From the NCBI RefSeq assembly GCF_005796185.1, contig NZ_VAHM01000015.1:1-64000 (forward strand): a stretch of DNA of 64,000 nt. The letters are read 5' to 3'. The position numbers were made by a program, and so were the translations under genes. How positions within the stretch are numbered: position 1 is the stretch's first letter; every line of letters starts with the position of its first letter. The stretch comes from Pseudarthrobacter sp. NamB4 (lineage in GTDB: Bacteria > Actinomycetota > Actinomycetes > Actinomycetales > Micrococcaceae). This document shows positions 7,597 through 16,545 of this stretch, in pieces. Below the pieces are notes generated by a model. It saw only the letters and a list, made by a program, of their open reading frames with translations, did no database searches and was not told the origin of the DNA.

Positions 7597-9608
7597 TTGC
7601 CCTATCCATCAAAATGTTCCCTTTCGTCCCGCGCCGGCCGGGCCTGGAAAGCTGCCCCGGTGGCTGCGGCAGCATCGTTGACGGCGGCAGCGCTGGCCTT
7701 CACCGGCGTGCCGCTTGCCCAGGCAAACCCAGGCCAGGCAAACCCCAGCACGGCGCCGGCCAGTCCGGGAAGGCAGAGCTCAAGCGCCAGGTTGAGAACC
7801 TGGACCGCGCTCCTGTCGCCGTGCTGACGGACCAGGGCGTCACGCTGGGCTGGCGGATGCTGGGCCTGGACCAGGACAGCGTGGGCTTCCACGTGATCCG
7901 CGACGGCGTCCAGCTCACCGAAGAGCCCCTCCGCAGCACCACCACCTACGTCGACCCTGACGGCACCGCAGCCTCCAAGTACGTCATCAAGACAGTGGGC
8001 AACGGCAACGGACAGGACAAGCTAACTGCGGAATTCACGCCGCTGGCCCAGAACCAACTGTCCATCAAGCTGGATAAGCCGGCGGACGGCGTCAGCAAGG
8101 ACGGAAAGCCGTACACCTACTCCGCCAATGACGCCACGGTGGCGGACCTGGACGGCGATGGCAGCTACGAAATCATCCAGCTCTGGAACCCTTCCAACGC
8201 GCAGGACAACTCCAGGTCCGGGTTCACGGGCAACGTCTACGTGGATGCCTACAAACTGGACGGCACCAAGCTCTGGCGCATTAACCTCGGCCGCAACATC
8301 CGTGCCGGCGCGCACTACACCCAGGTCCTGGCCTACGACTTCGACGGTGACGGCAAGGCCGAAGTGTCCATGAAGACGGCGGACGGCACCACGGACGGGG
8401 CCGGAGCGGTGATCGGCGACCCCGCGGCGGACTACCGCAACAGCGGCGGCTACATTTTGTCCGGGCCGGAATTCCTCACGGTGTTCAACGGCGCCACCGG
8501 CGCAGCGATGGACACGGTGCCTTACGACCCGCCGCGCGGCAACGTGTCTGCCTGGGGCGACGGCTACGGCAACCGCGTTGACCGCTTCCTGGCTGGCGTG
8601 GCCTACCTCGACGGCGAAAAGCCGTCCATGATGTTCAGCCGCGGCTACTACACCCGCACCGTCCTGGTCACCTACGACCTGGTGGACGGCAAGCTGGTGA
8701 AGCGCTGGACCTTCGACTCGGACGCCTCGGGTGCCGAATACAAGGGCCAGGGCAACCACAACCTCTCCGTGGCTGACGTTGACCAGGACGGCAAGGACGA
8801 GTTTGTCTTCGGTTCCATGACCATCGACGACGACGGCAAGCCGCTGTACAACACCAAGCTGGGCCACGGCGACGCCATCCACACCAGCGATTTTGATCCG
8901 TCCCGGCCCGGGCTGGAGACGTTCGCCGTGCACGAGAGCATGAGCCAGAGCGGCAACCGCGGCGCCACCTTCCGTGACTCCGCAACCGGCGAAGTGCTCT
9001 GGAGCATCCCGGCCGCCAGGGACACCGGCCGTGGTGCAGCGGGGGACATCGACCCCCGCTTTGCCGGTGCTGAGGGCTGGGCTGTGGGCGGGGACGCTGC
9101 CTGGAACTCCCCGGTCGGCTACCTGATGTCGGCCAAGGGTGAGCGGATCGCGGAAAAAATCCCCGCTGCCAACTTCCTGGCCTGGTGGGACGGTGACCTG
9201 CTCCGCGAAATTGTGGACCATGACTTCGATGCCGCCGCAGGCGTCGGCGTGCCCACCATCTCCAAGTGGAACTGGGAGACCAACACCAGCGACAGGCTCC
9301 TGACCGCCACCGGTGCACGGACCAACAACCACACCAAGGGCAACCCTGCTGTCCAGGCCGACCTGCTGGGCGACTGGCGCGAAGAACTGGCCTTCCCGTC
9401 GTCGGACAGCACGGAACTGCGGATCTACACCAGCACCTCGCCCACTGGGGTCCGGCTCCGCACCCTGATGCACGATCCCATGTACCGGACCGGCGTGGCA
9501 CGCGAGAGCGTTGCTTACAACCAGCCGCCGCACCCGAGCTTCTTCATCGGCGAGGGCATGGAAACGCCTGCTGCACCGTCTGTGGTCTACGCAGGGACTG
9601 ACAGGTAA
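7597..9608 (+). CDS. Rhamnogalacturonan lyase (PL11), N-terminal frameshift
   Basis: Cleaves the rhamnogalacturonan-I backbone of pectin by beta-elimination outside the cell. A TTG at 7597, nine bases after AAAGGAG, opens a classic signal peptide ending in PLAQA, but that frame stops at 7827. The PL11 catalytic domain (VADLDGDGSYEIIQLW, DFDGDGKAEV, a string of DxDxDG calcium loops, about 600 residues) runs in the next frame to 9608. Restoring one G in the CCGGG run at 7765-7769 would join them. The alternative ATG at 7590 in the catalytic frame abuts the ribosome site and gives no signal peptide. Either the gene is freshly broken or this is a sequencing error. Confidence 0.85.
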
Positions 9609-9655
9609 CAGGCGCCCAGAAGAAACAAGGCATAAACAAGTAAGCAGTACACAGC

Positions 9656-9695
9656 AAAGCGCCGTCCGCCTCGGGGGAGAGGCGGACGGCGCTTT
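9656..9695. terminator. Strong bidirectional terminator
   Basis: A perfect 17-bp stem (AAAGCGCCGTCCGCCTC with its complement) around a six-base loop lies between the convergent lyase and SRPBCC genes. A-rich and T-rich ends on both sides fit a terminator working in both directions. Confidence 0.85.
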
Positions 9696-9714
9696 CGTTA
9701 TGCTGCGCGGGAGG

Positions 9715-10677
9715 TCAGTGCTGGCCGAGGTTGCCGCCCACAGGCGGCACTCCGCCGTCCGGCCGGCGGTCGTCCCGCAGGCGCTCGGCGGCGCTCAGGT
9801 TCTCACCTTCAAGCGTCTCGTCCGACTCGCCCGTAGCGTCCACCAGGCCGTTGGTCTGGTCGAAGGGGTGGCCGATGCGGTCATCGCCGCCCAAGTCGGC
9901 GACCGAACCGGTGGAGCCGGCTGCCGCCGTCGTGCCGGCTGCTGCAGTCCCGGTGGTGGCGGCTCCCGTTGTGCCGGTTTCCGTAGTCGTGTCCGTTGTA
10001 AGCGGCGTGACGGTGGCCGGCTCGCCGGTAGCGGCTGGGGTGACGGTTTCATCGGCTGCTGCGGTGGTGGTCTCCTTGTTGCCGCCGGCTGCCATGGCTG
10101 CTGCTGCGCCTGCCGCCGCGGCAACGCCGAGTCCGGCGGCCACCTTCCCGGAGATGCCTGCCTTGCCGGAGTCGCCCCGGGAGGCGCCGGCGTCTTCCAC
10201 GCCGGGCGTGCCCACGGCGGCGCCGGGGTTGACCGTGCCGCGCCAGGCACCGCTGGCGTAACCCTCGTCCTCAATGAACTCCTTGAACCGCTGCAGGTCC
10301 GCTTCGGCCTGGCGTTCAACCACGTTCAGCTTGTCGCCGACCTTTTCAATCAGGCCTTCGGGCTCGTATTCGAGCGTCAGCTGCACCGAAGTCTGGCCGC
10401 CCCCGATATCCTCGAATTCGATGGCACCGGCGTTCGTGGCGCCTTCCGTGGCGGCCCAGGCAACTCTGCGGTCTGGAACCTGCTCAAGAATCTTGGCTTC
10501 CCACTGCCGGCGGATGCCGCCGATTTCTGCTACCCATTCCAGCCTGTCGTCGCTGAGCTGGGTGACCTTCTTAACCCCGCCCATGAAGTGCGGGAAGTCC
10601 TCGAACTGGGTCCACTGGTTGTAAGCCGTGCTCACCGGTACGTTCACCAGAATGCGTTTTTCCACCTTCGTGCTCAT
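9715..10677 (-). CDS. SRPBCC-fold protein with low-complexity tail
   Basis: A 320-residue protein. Residues 1-150 are a polyketide-cyclase/START-like SRPBCC domain (ILVNVPVSTAYNQW, FPHFMGGVKKV, then the long C-terminal helix EADLQRFKEFIE), the type often found in actinobacterial stress loci. Then come a hydrophobic Ala/Gly stretch around residue 190 that could be one membrane segment, and about 110 residues of Thr/Ala/Glu-rich low complexity. AAAGGAGA precedes the ATG at 10677. The same frame stays open for another 270 codons upstream by chance, but that part belongs to a different, broken gene. Ligand unknown. Confidence 0.82.
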   Translation of the reverse strand: MSTKVEKRILVNVPVSTAYNQWTQFEDFPHFMGGVKKVTQLSDDRLEWVAEIGGIRRQWEAKILEQVPDRRVAWAATEGATNAGAIEFEDIGGGQTSVQLTLEYEPEGLIEKVGDKLNVVERQAEADLQRFKEFIEDEGYASGAWRGTVNPGAAVGTPGVEDAGASRGDSGKAGISGKVAAGLGVAAAAGAAAAMAAGGNKETTTAAADETVTPAATGEPATVTPLTTDTTTETGTTGAATTGTAAAGTTAAAGSTGSVADLGGDDRIGHPFDQTNGLVDATGESDETLEGENLSAAERLRDDRRPDGGVPPVGGNLGQH

Positions 10678-10874
10678 AACGTCTCCTTTGCTGTGTAACC
10701 GGAAACTGATGAGTCGGTAAAAATCATCAGCATGCTTACCAACATACCTTTTGGGCGCCGCGGTTTCCAGAGCCTGTCCCGGTGGGGGATAAAAGAGCAC
10801 CTTCGGGGAGGGTTGCAAAGGACGACGGCGGCACCTGACCGGGTGCCGCCGTCGCGCGTTCTCACAGAGGCGGG

Positions 10875-11541
10875 TCAGCCCAGGTGGTCGCCGATCAGTG
10901 CCAGATTCTGGATCACGGCGAGGCCGAATTGGGCGGTGTCGTTGGTGGACGCCGTGGGCGCCTCGTCCACGGTAAGCAGCACGTGCGGCGGCTGGATCTT
11001 CCGCAGCGTGAAGCCGGACTCGTGGTTCAGGTGCTCCCCGCCCTCCGAGAAGCTTGCCCAGGCCCGGGCGGCAAGCTCGGGCTCGTTGAGCCGGGCAGCG
11101 GCGAAAGCGGTAAGCCGGCTGTCCGCCTGGGTGAGGTAAATTCCCTCGAGCGGCTGGCCACACCAGGTCCACCAGTTCGCTGCAGATTTCCACCAGACCG
11201 AACACGGCGCTGAGGTGGGAAACCTGGATCAGCTCCCGGCCGGTATCGAACCGCCCCCTGTCCAGGCCGTACAGGGCCTCGCCGGTCAGGAATCCGAACT
11301 TGAGGGCGCCAATGTCCGCCATGGTGCCGAGGAGCCGGTCGCGGGAGCGCGGGTTGGCGGTTCGCTCCCAGTCAGTAAGCCAGGTGGCGGCGCCGTGATG
11401 GGGCGCAATGTGCCCGCAAACAAGGCGGAAAAGCGCTTTCTGAGTCGCTTCAAAATAGAGCGGCGTGCGGCAGGACCGCAAGGGGTGGCCCATCATGTGC
11501 AGCGTGAGTTCAGCAGGGCGCCAGGAGAAGCGGTATTCGGC
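10875..11541 (-). pseudogene. Broken remnant of a larger gene (5' truncated, frameshifted)
   Basis: Protein-like sequence runs from a stop at 11544 through RFSWRPAELTLHMMGHPLR and GALKFGFLTGEALYGL to LVDLVW near 11155. It then continues in the next frame as PLEGIYLTQADSRLTAF and ends ...LALIGDHLG-stop at 10875. Splicing the two frames gives a continuous 222-residue helical segment with no start at its head. I read this as the C-terminal part of a larger enzyme that lost its 5' end and picked up a +1 shift. Position between two rhamnogalacturonan genes suggests a former pectin enzyme; the family is not certain. Confidence 0.6.
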
Positions 11542-11555
11542 CTACAGGTCAGTTG

Positions 11556-11705
11556 CTATGAACCGGGCTTCACGGTGTCGTCCGTATCGGGACCTTCGGC
11601 CGGATCTTGTGTGTGCACTCGGATTTCTGTGACGTCCGCGTCCGGGTCGCCTTCGGCAGGTGCTTCCGTATGGACCCGCTCATCCTGCAATGGATTGTCG
11701 CTCAT
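11556..11705 (-). CDS. 49-residue acidic protein with internal repeat
   Basis: A short gene with AGGAGC seven bases before its ATG. The 49 residues contain two near copies of a 15-residue unit, RVHTEAPAEGDPDAD and RVHTQDPAEGPDTDD, followed by a short polar end. It is strongly acidic, has no Cys and no hydrophobic segment, so it is likely disordered. It is oriented toward the broken remnant, only 14 bases away. No function can be assigned; the repeat and the ribosome site argue that it is real. Confidence 0.5.
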   Translation of the reverse strand: MSDNPLQDERVHTEAPAEGDPDADVTEIRVHTQDPAEGPDTDDTVKPGS

Positions 11706-11915
11706 GTCTGCTCCTGACCGCGCCGGGGACTTCGCTACAGATCATTCAGCTCTCCCCGGCCCGGCCTGTCAAGGACCTTCCGCCACCTCTGGCCGGGCCG
11801 GATCTTCTGTGCTGGACTGGTGGGGCAGTGACCACCAGCCGCCGTCACTGCGGCGGTACCATCTCCAGAAGAACATGGAAGGCCGGCACTGACCGGCCTT
11901 TGGGAAGGAACACTC

Positions 11916-12527
11916 ATGGCACCGTTCAAGATCGGATATTTCGTAGGAAGCCTGGCAACCGGCTCCATCAACAGGGTCCTCTCGAAAGCGTTGATCAACC
12001 TCGCACCGGAAGACCTGGAGTTCACGGAGATTCCCATCAAGGACCTCCCGCTGTACAGCTACGATTACGACGCCGATTTTCCGCCGGCAGCGCGTGCACT
12101 GAAGGAGGCCATCGAGAGTTCGGACGGCATCCTTTTTGTTTCGCCGGAGTACAACCGGTCCATCCCGGGTGCACTGAAGAATGCTATCGACTGGGGCTCC
12201 CGGCCGTGGGGCAGCAACTCCTTCGCCCGCAAGCCCACCGGCATCATCGGCGCCTCGGTGGGAAGCATCGGCACTGCGGTGATGCAGTCGTCCTTCCGCA
12301 GCGTGCTGAGCTTTTTGGACGCCCCGCAGCTGAACGCTCCCGAGGCTTACATCCATTACGACGCGGCCGTCTTCGGTGAGAACGGCGAGGTCAAGAATGA
12401 CGGCACTGCCAAGTTCCTGCGGCACTACATGGACGAGTATGCCGCGTTCGTTGCCCGGGTCCTGGCTGCCAACGCACCCGGCCACATTGGCGACCTTGAG
12501 ATCGACGAGGCCAAGCTGACGCGGTAG
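11916..12527 (+). CDS. NADPH-dependent FMN reductase
   Basis: A 203-residue flavodoxin-fold reductase of the chromate/quinone/azo reductase type (NADPH_dep_FMN_red), cytoplasmic, likely protecting against quinones or supplying reduced flavin. The FMN phosphate loop is GSLATGSINR near residue 11, and the second flavin loop is SPEYNRSIPGALKNAIDW near residue 76, both diagnostic. GGAAGG precedes the ATG by eight bases. It stands alone and is followed by a hairpin. Confidence 0.9.
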   Translation: MAPFKIGYFVGSLATGSINRVLSKALINLAPEDLEFTEIPIKDLPLYSYDYDADFPPAARALKEAIESSDGILFVSPEYNRSIPGALKNAIDWGSRPWGSNSFARKPTGIIGASVGSIGTAVMQSSFRSVLSFLDAPQLNAPEAYIHYDAAVFGENGEVKNDGTAKFLRHYMDEYAAFVARVLAANAPGHIGDLEIDEAKLTR

Positions 12528-12566
12528 CCGATCTGGCCGCGGTAGCCGCGGTAACGCGGGAATGTA

Positions 12567-12600
12567 CGGATGCCCGCCGCGCCATTGAGGCGGGCATCCG
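12567..12600. terminator. Terminator hairpin between convergent genes
   Basis: CGGATGCCCGCC and GGCGGGCATCCG form a perfect 12-bp stem with a ten-base loop, downstream of the FMN reductase and of the convergent kinase-like gene. Confidence 0.8.
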
Positions 12601-12666
12601 CGCTTTGGTTGAGGGTGGCTCTTGGTTGTGCTTGGCTTCTTGTTGAGCCAGGCCTTTACTGCCCGC

Positions 12667-13143
12667 TCAGTCCAGCGGCAGCGTCACCGTGATGCTGGTG
12701 CCCTGTCCGGGGGTGGAGTTGATGTTCACGGAGCCGCCTGCTTCCTGTACCGCCACGGACATGAGGCGCAGCCCGTAGCCGTGGTGCCGCCCGCACGTGG
12801 CGAGCCGGCTGTCAAAGCCCTTGCCGTCGTCGGACACCACCAGCCGTACCCCGTGGTCAACGGCGCAGAGCTGCACGGTGAGCCGGTGCGCTTCCGCATA
12901 CTTGTAGGCGTTGCTGAGCGACTCGCGTGCCGACTGGTAGAGGAGGGAGGCGCAGTCCGCCGGGATCTCGATGCCCCAGTGCGGAGTATCCCAGCGGACC
13001 ACGGTCCCTTGCCGGCGGAGGGGCGCCGTGAGCCGGTCGATGCAGCCGGCCAGCCCCAGGGTGTGGAAGTCGAGCGGGTGCTGGTCCGTGAGCACGCCTC
13101 CCACAGTGGTGACTTCCTGTTCCAAAACTGTTCTGTATTCCAT
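12667..13143 (-). CDS. Stand-alone histidine-kinase ATPase domain protein
   Basis: A 158-residue protein that is little more than the HATPase_c domain of a NarL-type sensor kinase: N box ESLSNAYKYA, G1 DDGKGFD, G2 GYGLRLM, and a final beta region ending TVTLPLD. The short N-terminus (HPLDFHTLGLAGCIDRL) matches the linker that precedes the ATPase domain, but no dimerisation helix with a phospho-accepting His and no sensor domain precede it. There is no response regulator nearby. GGAAG lies before the ATG at 13143. It may be a degraded kinase, or an anti-sigma/partner-type ATPase. Confidence 0.7.
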   Translation of the reverse strand: MEYRTVLEQEVTTVGGVLTDQHPLDFHTLGLAGCIDRLTAPLRRQGTVVRWDTPHWGIEIPADCASLLYQSARESLSNAYKYAEAHRLTVQLCAVDHGVRLVVSDDGKGFDSRLATCGRHHGYGLRLMSVAVQEAGGSVNINSTPGQGTSITVTLPLD

Positions 13144-13330
13144 GACTTCCTGCTCCCCACAAGCTGGTTTGTGCATGACTTCAGGGTGGACCTGCAACGT
13201 CAAAGGGCAGCAAGGTTTACCGCAAGATCCCATCAATTCTTGTGTCGGGCGTAGGGGCAGCTGCCAAGGGAGTCAAGAAGGGGAACGAAGGCCCTACTCC
13301 CGCAGGCCCAGTGCGCCTAAACTTCGGGGC

Positions 13331-13795
13331 ATGGGCACTCCAACGCCGGGTTCGGCAACCCACGTTCTCACCGTTGAGGAATGCTGGAAGCTCCTGGCAT
13401 CCTCCTATATCGGCCGGCTGGCGGTCATCGACGGGTCCACCCCTGAAATTTTTCCGGTGAACTTCGTGCCGGTGCAGCGGGCGATTTTCTTCCGCACGGC
13501 CCCGGGAACCAAGCTCCGGTCCTTGCTGACCGGAAACCCGGTGGCTTTGGAGACGGACGCGCTCAATGTCTACGGCACCGAGGTCTGGAGCGTTGTGGTG
13601 AAAGGGACGCCAGCGCCGGTGGAAGATGGCGATATGCCGCTGGATCTTGCCGATGCGGACCGTGAACCCTGGGAACAGGGACTCAAGGAACACCTGGTCA
13701 GGATCGCCCCCACGGAAGTCACCGGGCGGAGGTTCAGCGTCCATTCGCGGACCCGGTGGTGGCCGCCGCTGGATTTTTCGTCCGACTGGCTCTAG
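13331..13795 (+). CDS. Pyridoxamine 5'-phosphate oxidase-fold protein
   Basis: A 154-residue split-barrel flavin-binding protein. The opening VEECWKLLASSYIGRLAV is the hallmark of the PNPOx-like/FMN-binding family common in actinobacteria, and the barrel continues with FPVNFVP, IFFRTAPGTKL and VVVKGTPAPV. The C-terminal WWPPL is typical for this subgroup. Substrate is unknown; F420- or FMN-dependent reduction or flavin sequestration are both plausible. The start has only a weak GGGG ribosome site. Confidence 0.8.
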   Translation: MGTPTPGSATHVLTVEECWKLLASSYIGRLAVIDGSTPEIFPVNFVPVQRAIFFRTAPGTKLRSLLTGNPVALETDALNVYGTEVWSVVVKGTPAPVEDGDMPLDLADADREPWEQGLKEHLVRIAPTEVTGRRFSVHSRTRWWPPLDFSSDWL

Positions 13796-13834
13796 CTCCA
13801 CGTTGCCGGAGCTTCCGAAGTGTCCGGGGACAGG

Positions 13835-13876
13835 ACGACGGCGGGACGCGGCCACAGTGCCGCACCCCGCCGTCGT
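13835..13876. terminator. Terminator hairpin
   Basis: ACGACGGCGGG pairs with CCCGCCGTCGT, with an inner GCGGC/GCCGC stem extending the hairpin. It separates the convergent PNPOx-like and acetylesterase genes. Confidence 0.75.
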
Positions 13877-13901
13877 GGTCTCCCGCGTTAGGGCCCTGGA
13901 C

Positions 13902-15104
13902 CTAAGGGCCCTGGGTGTAGAGGCCCTGGCGGGCAAGGTCCGCCACCACCAGGCGGGCGAGTTCCGTGGCGCCCGCACGGTTGGGGTGCAGGGTATCGCC
14001 GGTCATGAACAGGCTCAGGGTGGCCTCCGGGCCAATCTCAGTGAAGTAGGCGGAGGCCAGGACGTTCAGGTCCACCAGTGGCACATTCTCCTCCTGCGCC
14101 AGGGCAACAGTGGAGTTCCGGTACCAGCGGTTCACCGAGGTGTGGACACCGTCCACGAAGTCCGTGGCACGTCCCTGCGGGGTGACGAGGACGGGAGTGG
14201 CGCCGGTGGCCGCCACCTGGCGGACCATGTCCCGCATGATCTCCTTGAACTCCGCCTCGGTGGTGGCGTTTTTCGCAGCGGTATCGTTGATGCCCATTTC
14301 GAGCAGGAACAGATCGCCCGGCTTGATGTACTGCAGGATCGCCTCGAGCTGGCCGTCATTGCGGAAACCGCGGGCGATCTGGCCGCCGGTTGCCATGTTC
14401 CGGATATCGAACTCCTCCTGGTCAACAAACTGTGGCAGCATCTGGCCCCAGCCGCCCTGCACGCTTGTCTCCAAGGGGTAGTAGCTGGCCACCGTGGAGT
14501 CCCCACCCACCCAGATGGTGGGGTCCATCTCCGGGTGCCATGACACCTTCTCGATTTCCAGTGAGCTCAGGGTGAAGGCGGTGCCCACCTTGCCTTCCGT
14601 CACCAGGAAGTTGAGCTGGCCGTCCGTCACCGGAATCTCGAAAGAAGCGGTAGCGCCGTTGCCGGTGAGGTTCATTCCCTGGAAAACCCCTTCAGCCGCG
14701 AGGCTGGCCCGGGAGGTGTCGCCCAGCGTCGCAGTCACCTTGTACAAACCTTCCTTAAGGTCCACGTTGAAGGTGTTGGAACTCTTGGTGCCGAACTGCA
14801 GGAAGCGCACGGCATCGCTGCCGGCCCCGGTTCCCTTGGCGGCAACGTTGGCCATGTGTTCGGGGGTGTTGAACCCATAGCGGAGTTCAGGGCTGTAGGC
14901 ATCGGACGCGCTGACACCGATATAGCCCTTCTCCACCGGCCCGCCGCCGAAGTCGAACCTGTAGTTGCTGGGCTCGGCGTGAGCTGCCGGGGCCGAAAGG
15001 CCAAGCCCTGCACCGCCAATTGCGGCAGCGGTGGCAAGGCAGGAGGCCAAGGTCTTCCGGGAGCGGTTCCTTGAGATCCCGGTGGTGCTGGAACTTTCAG
15101 TCAC
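13902..15104 (-). CDS. Rhamnogalacturonan acetylesterase (CE12-type SGNH hydrolase)
   Basis: A secreted 400-residue esterase that removes acetyl groups from rhamnogalacturonan-I so lyases can act. The signal peptide (SRNRSRK n-region, hydrophobic core, cleavage after AAHA) is followed by a beta-sandwich module starting YRFDFGGGPVEKGY, which commonly precedes CE12 domains. The SGNH blocks follow: GGDSTVASY (catalytic Ser), GGWGQ, GIND and the final DTLHPN (Asp and His). I chose GTG at 15104 because AAAGGAG lies seven bases upstream; the ATG at 15110 abuts that site. It pairs functionally with the PL11 lyase 4 kb away. Confidence 0.88.
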   Translation of the reverse strand: MTESSSTTGISRNRSRKTLASCLATAAAIGGAGLGLSAPAAHAEPSNYRFDFGGGPVEKGYIGVSASDAYSPELRYGFNTPEHMANVAAKGTGAGSDAVRFLQFGTKSSNTFNVDLKEGLYKVTATLGDTSRASLAAEGVFQGMNLTGNGATASFEIPVTDGQLNFLVTEGKVGTAFTLSSLEIEKVSWHPEMDPTIWVGGDSTVASYYPLETSVQGGWGQMLPQFVDQEEFDIRNMATGGQIARGFRNDGQLEAILQYIKPGDLFLLEMGINDTAAKNATTEAEFKEIMRDMVRQVAATGATPVLVTPQGRATDFVDGVHTSVNRWYRNSTVALAQEENVPLVDLNVLASAYFTEIGPEATLSLFMTGDTLHPNRAGATELARLVVADLARQGLYTQGP

Positions 15105-15307
15105 GTTCATCTCCTTTGATGGTGAGGTTGAACAAGTCACCTCTTTGTATCCGTCAAGACCCTTTGTTGAGTTTGTGTTCCAACTTGTTCTGCAATGTGG
15201 CCGCCCCGGAAGATGTTCAGGATGTCTTCGAGGCCCAGATGCCGGTACCCCTGCCGTAGCATCATGGCAGCAGCGGACATTCTGGCCGCACAGTGGAGAG
15301 GTTCCTG

Positions 15308-15727
15308 ATGTCCTGGGAAACCGTCGTCGGAATAGTGGCGGGTCTGCTGCTGGCGTACGCCGTATTGCTCGTTCTGCTGTGGGTCTACGCGCGCCGCCAC
15401 CCCGAAGCCGTCACCATGAAGGACGCGCTGCGGCTGCTCCCGGACCTGCTCCGTCTGATCAGAGGGCTGGCTGCTGACCGGACTGTCGACGTCGCGATCC
15501 GCGTGCGGCTGGTGCTGCTGCTCGCCTACCTCCTGCTGCCCATCGACCTGGTGCCGGATTTCATCCCGGTGATCGGGTATGCGGACGACGCCGTCATCGT
15601 GGCGCTGGTGCTGCGCTCAGTCCTTAAGCGGGCCGGACCTGGGGCCCTGGCGCGCCATTGGCACGGAAGCCCCGCAGGACTGGACGTCATCCTCCGTGCG
15701 GCAGCCCCCATCCGCCGCCGGCCATAA
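15308..15727 (+). CDS. DUF1232 (YkvA-type) membrane protein
   Basis: A 139-residue protein with an N-terminal transmembrane helix (VVGIVAGLLLAYAVLLVLLW) and the DUF1232 signature LLLPIDLVPDFIPVIGYADD followed by a helix VALVLRSVLKR. AGAGG precedes the ATG at 15308. The family is widespread and its role is not established. Confidence 0.85.
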   Translation: MSWETVVGIVAGLLLAYAVLLVLLWVYARRHPEAVTMKDALRLLPDLLRLIRGLAADRTVDVAIRVRLVLLLAYLLLPIDLVPDFIPVIGYADDAVIVALVLRSVLKRAGPGALARHWHGSPAGLDVILRAAAPIRRRP

Positions 15728-15800
15728 AAACTTTCCTTTCTTCGGCGCCTTTCGGGTCAATGGCTGTTAGCGTGGAGGCCCGGCCATTGAAGGAGGAGCG

Positions 15801-16001
15801 ATGACTATCAATTCACCCGATTCACTGCCTGAAGACGAGCGCCCTGGGGACGGGCGCCCCGGAGGTGCGGAAGGCGCCATGCGGAAGGACGACGGCGGGA
15901 TCCCCGCGGGCGGCGACGGCATCGGCATCGCTGCGGACGCGGAGCCCAACACGTTCGAGCCCGAGGAGGACCCCGACGCCACGGAGGACCCGAAGAGCTG
16001 A
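15801..16001 (+). CDS. Small acidic Gly/Asp-rich protein
   Basis: A 66-residue hydrophilic protein rich in Gly, Asp, Glu and Pro, with no Cys or hydrophobic segment, expected to be disordered. AAGGAGG lies five bases before the ATG, a very strong ribosome site, which is the main support for a real gene. It follows the DUF1232 gene by about 70 bases and may be cotranscribed. Function unknown. Confidence 0.6.
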   Translation: MTINSPDSLPEDERPGDGRPGGAEGAMRKDDGGIPAGGDGIGIAADAEPNTFEPEEDPDATEDPKS

Positions 16002-16545
16002 CGTTTCGGGCGTATGCCCTGGGCTCAAGGTTCAATCAAGATTCACCTAAGGGGCTATATTTTGGGGGTCTTCCGGTCTACTGGGCGGTAGTTTCTTCCT
16101 GTTTCCACGTTATTTCCCCAACACGGAAGCACAGGGGCCCCCGCGCTTGAGCCTGACTCGCGCGGGGGTTCCGCCCCCCAAACCGGACCGTTGACTGCCA
16201 CGTAGTTCCTGCGCCGGTAGAAGATCGTCCATATACCTTCGAATTTCTGCCACGGGTGCGCAGCCGGCAGTTCGTAGTCTTCTACGCCACAAGAAGCCCT
16301 TGAACTGCAGGGCGTCCCTGAGCTCCTGACCGTCACGCACCGCCCCCACGAGCGGACCTTGCAGTTGCCTGCCAGATCTGGGCCAGGCAGGTGCGCAAAT
16401 TCCTCTCCATCGTCCGGACCTCAGCCTATGGCAGAAGTTCCGTTATGAGGTGCAACGGTTTGGCTCCAATCGGTTGATTACCAGCTCCCGGGGCGGTGCG
16501 CGGCAGCACAATTTAAGGGATCAGAACGCTGACAAGGAGGCGGAG
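16002..16545. other. Gene-poor stretch with hairpin and possible coding debris
   Basis: No convincing intact gene. CCCCCGCGC/GCGCGGGGG (16138-16168) can form a hairpin. On the minus strand, two adjacent frames between about 16190 and 16350 look protein-like when spliced: VRDGQELRDALQFKGFLW followed by KFEGIWTIFYRRRNYVAV. That may be the remains of a small decayed gene. I could not name a family. Confidence 0.3.

Noticed and set aside
9715..11496. A 593-codon open frame that would fuse an upstream helical segment to the SRPBCC domain
   Set aside because: A strong ribosome site and ATG at 10677 start the SRPBCC gene, and the sequence between 10680 and 11150 in that frame is Arg/Pro-rich shadow. 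The upstream part belongs to the remnant ending at 10875 in another frame.
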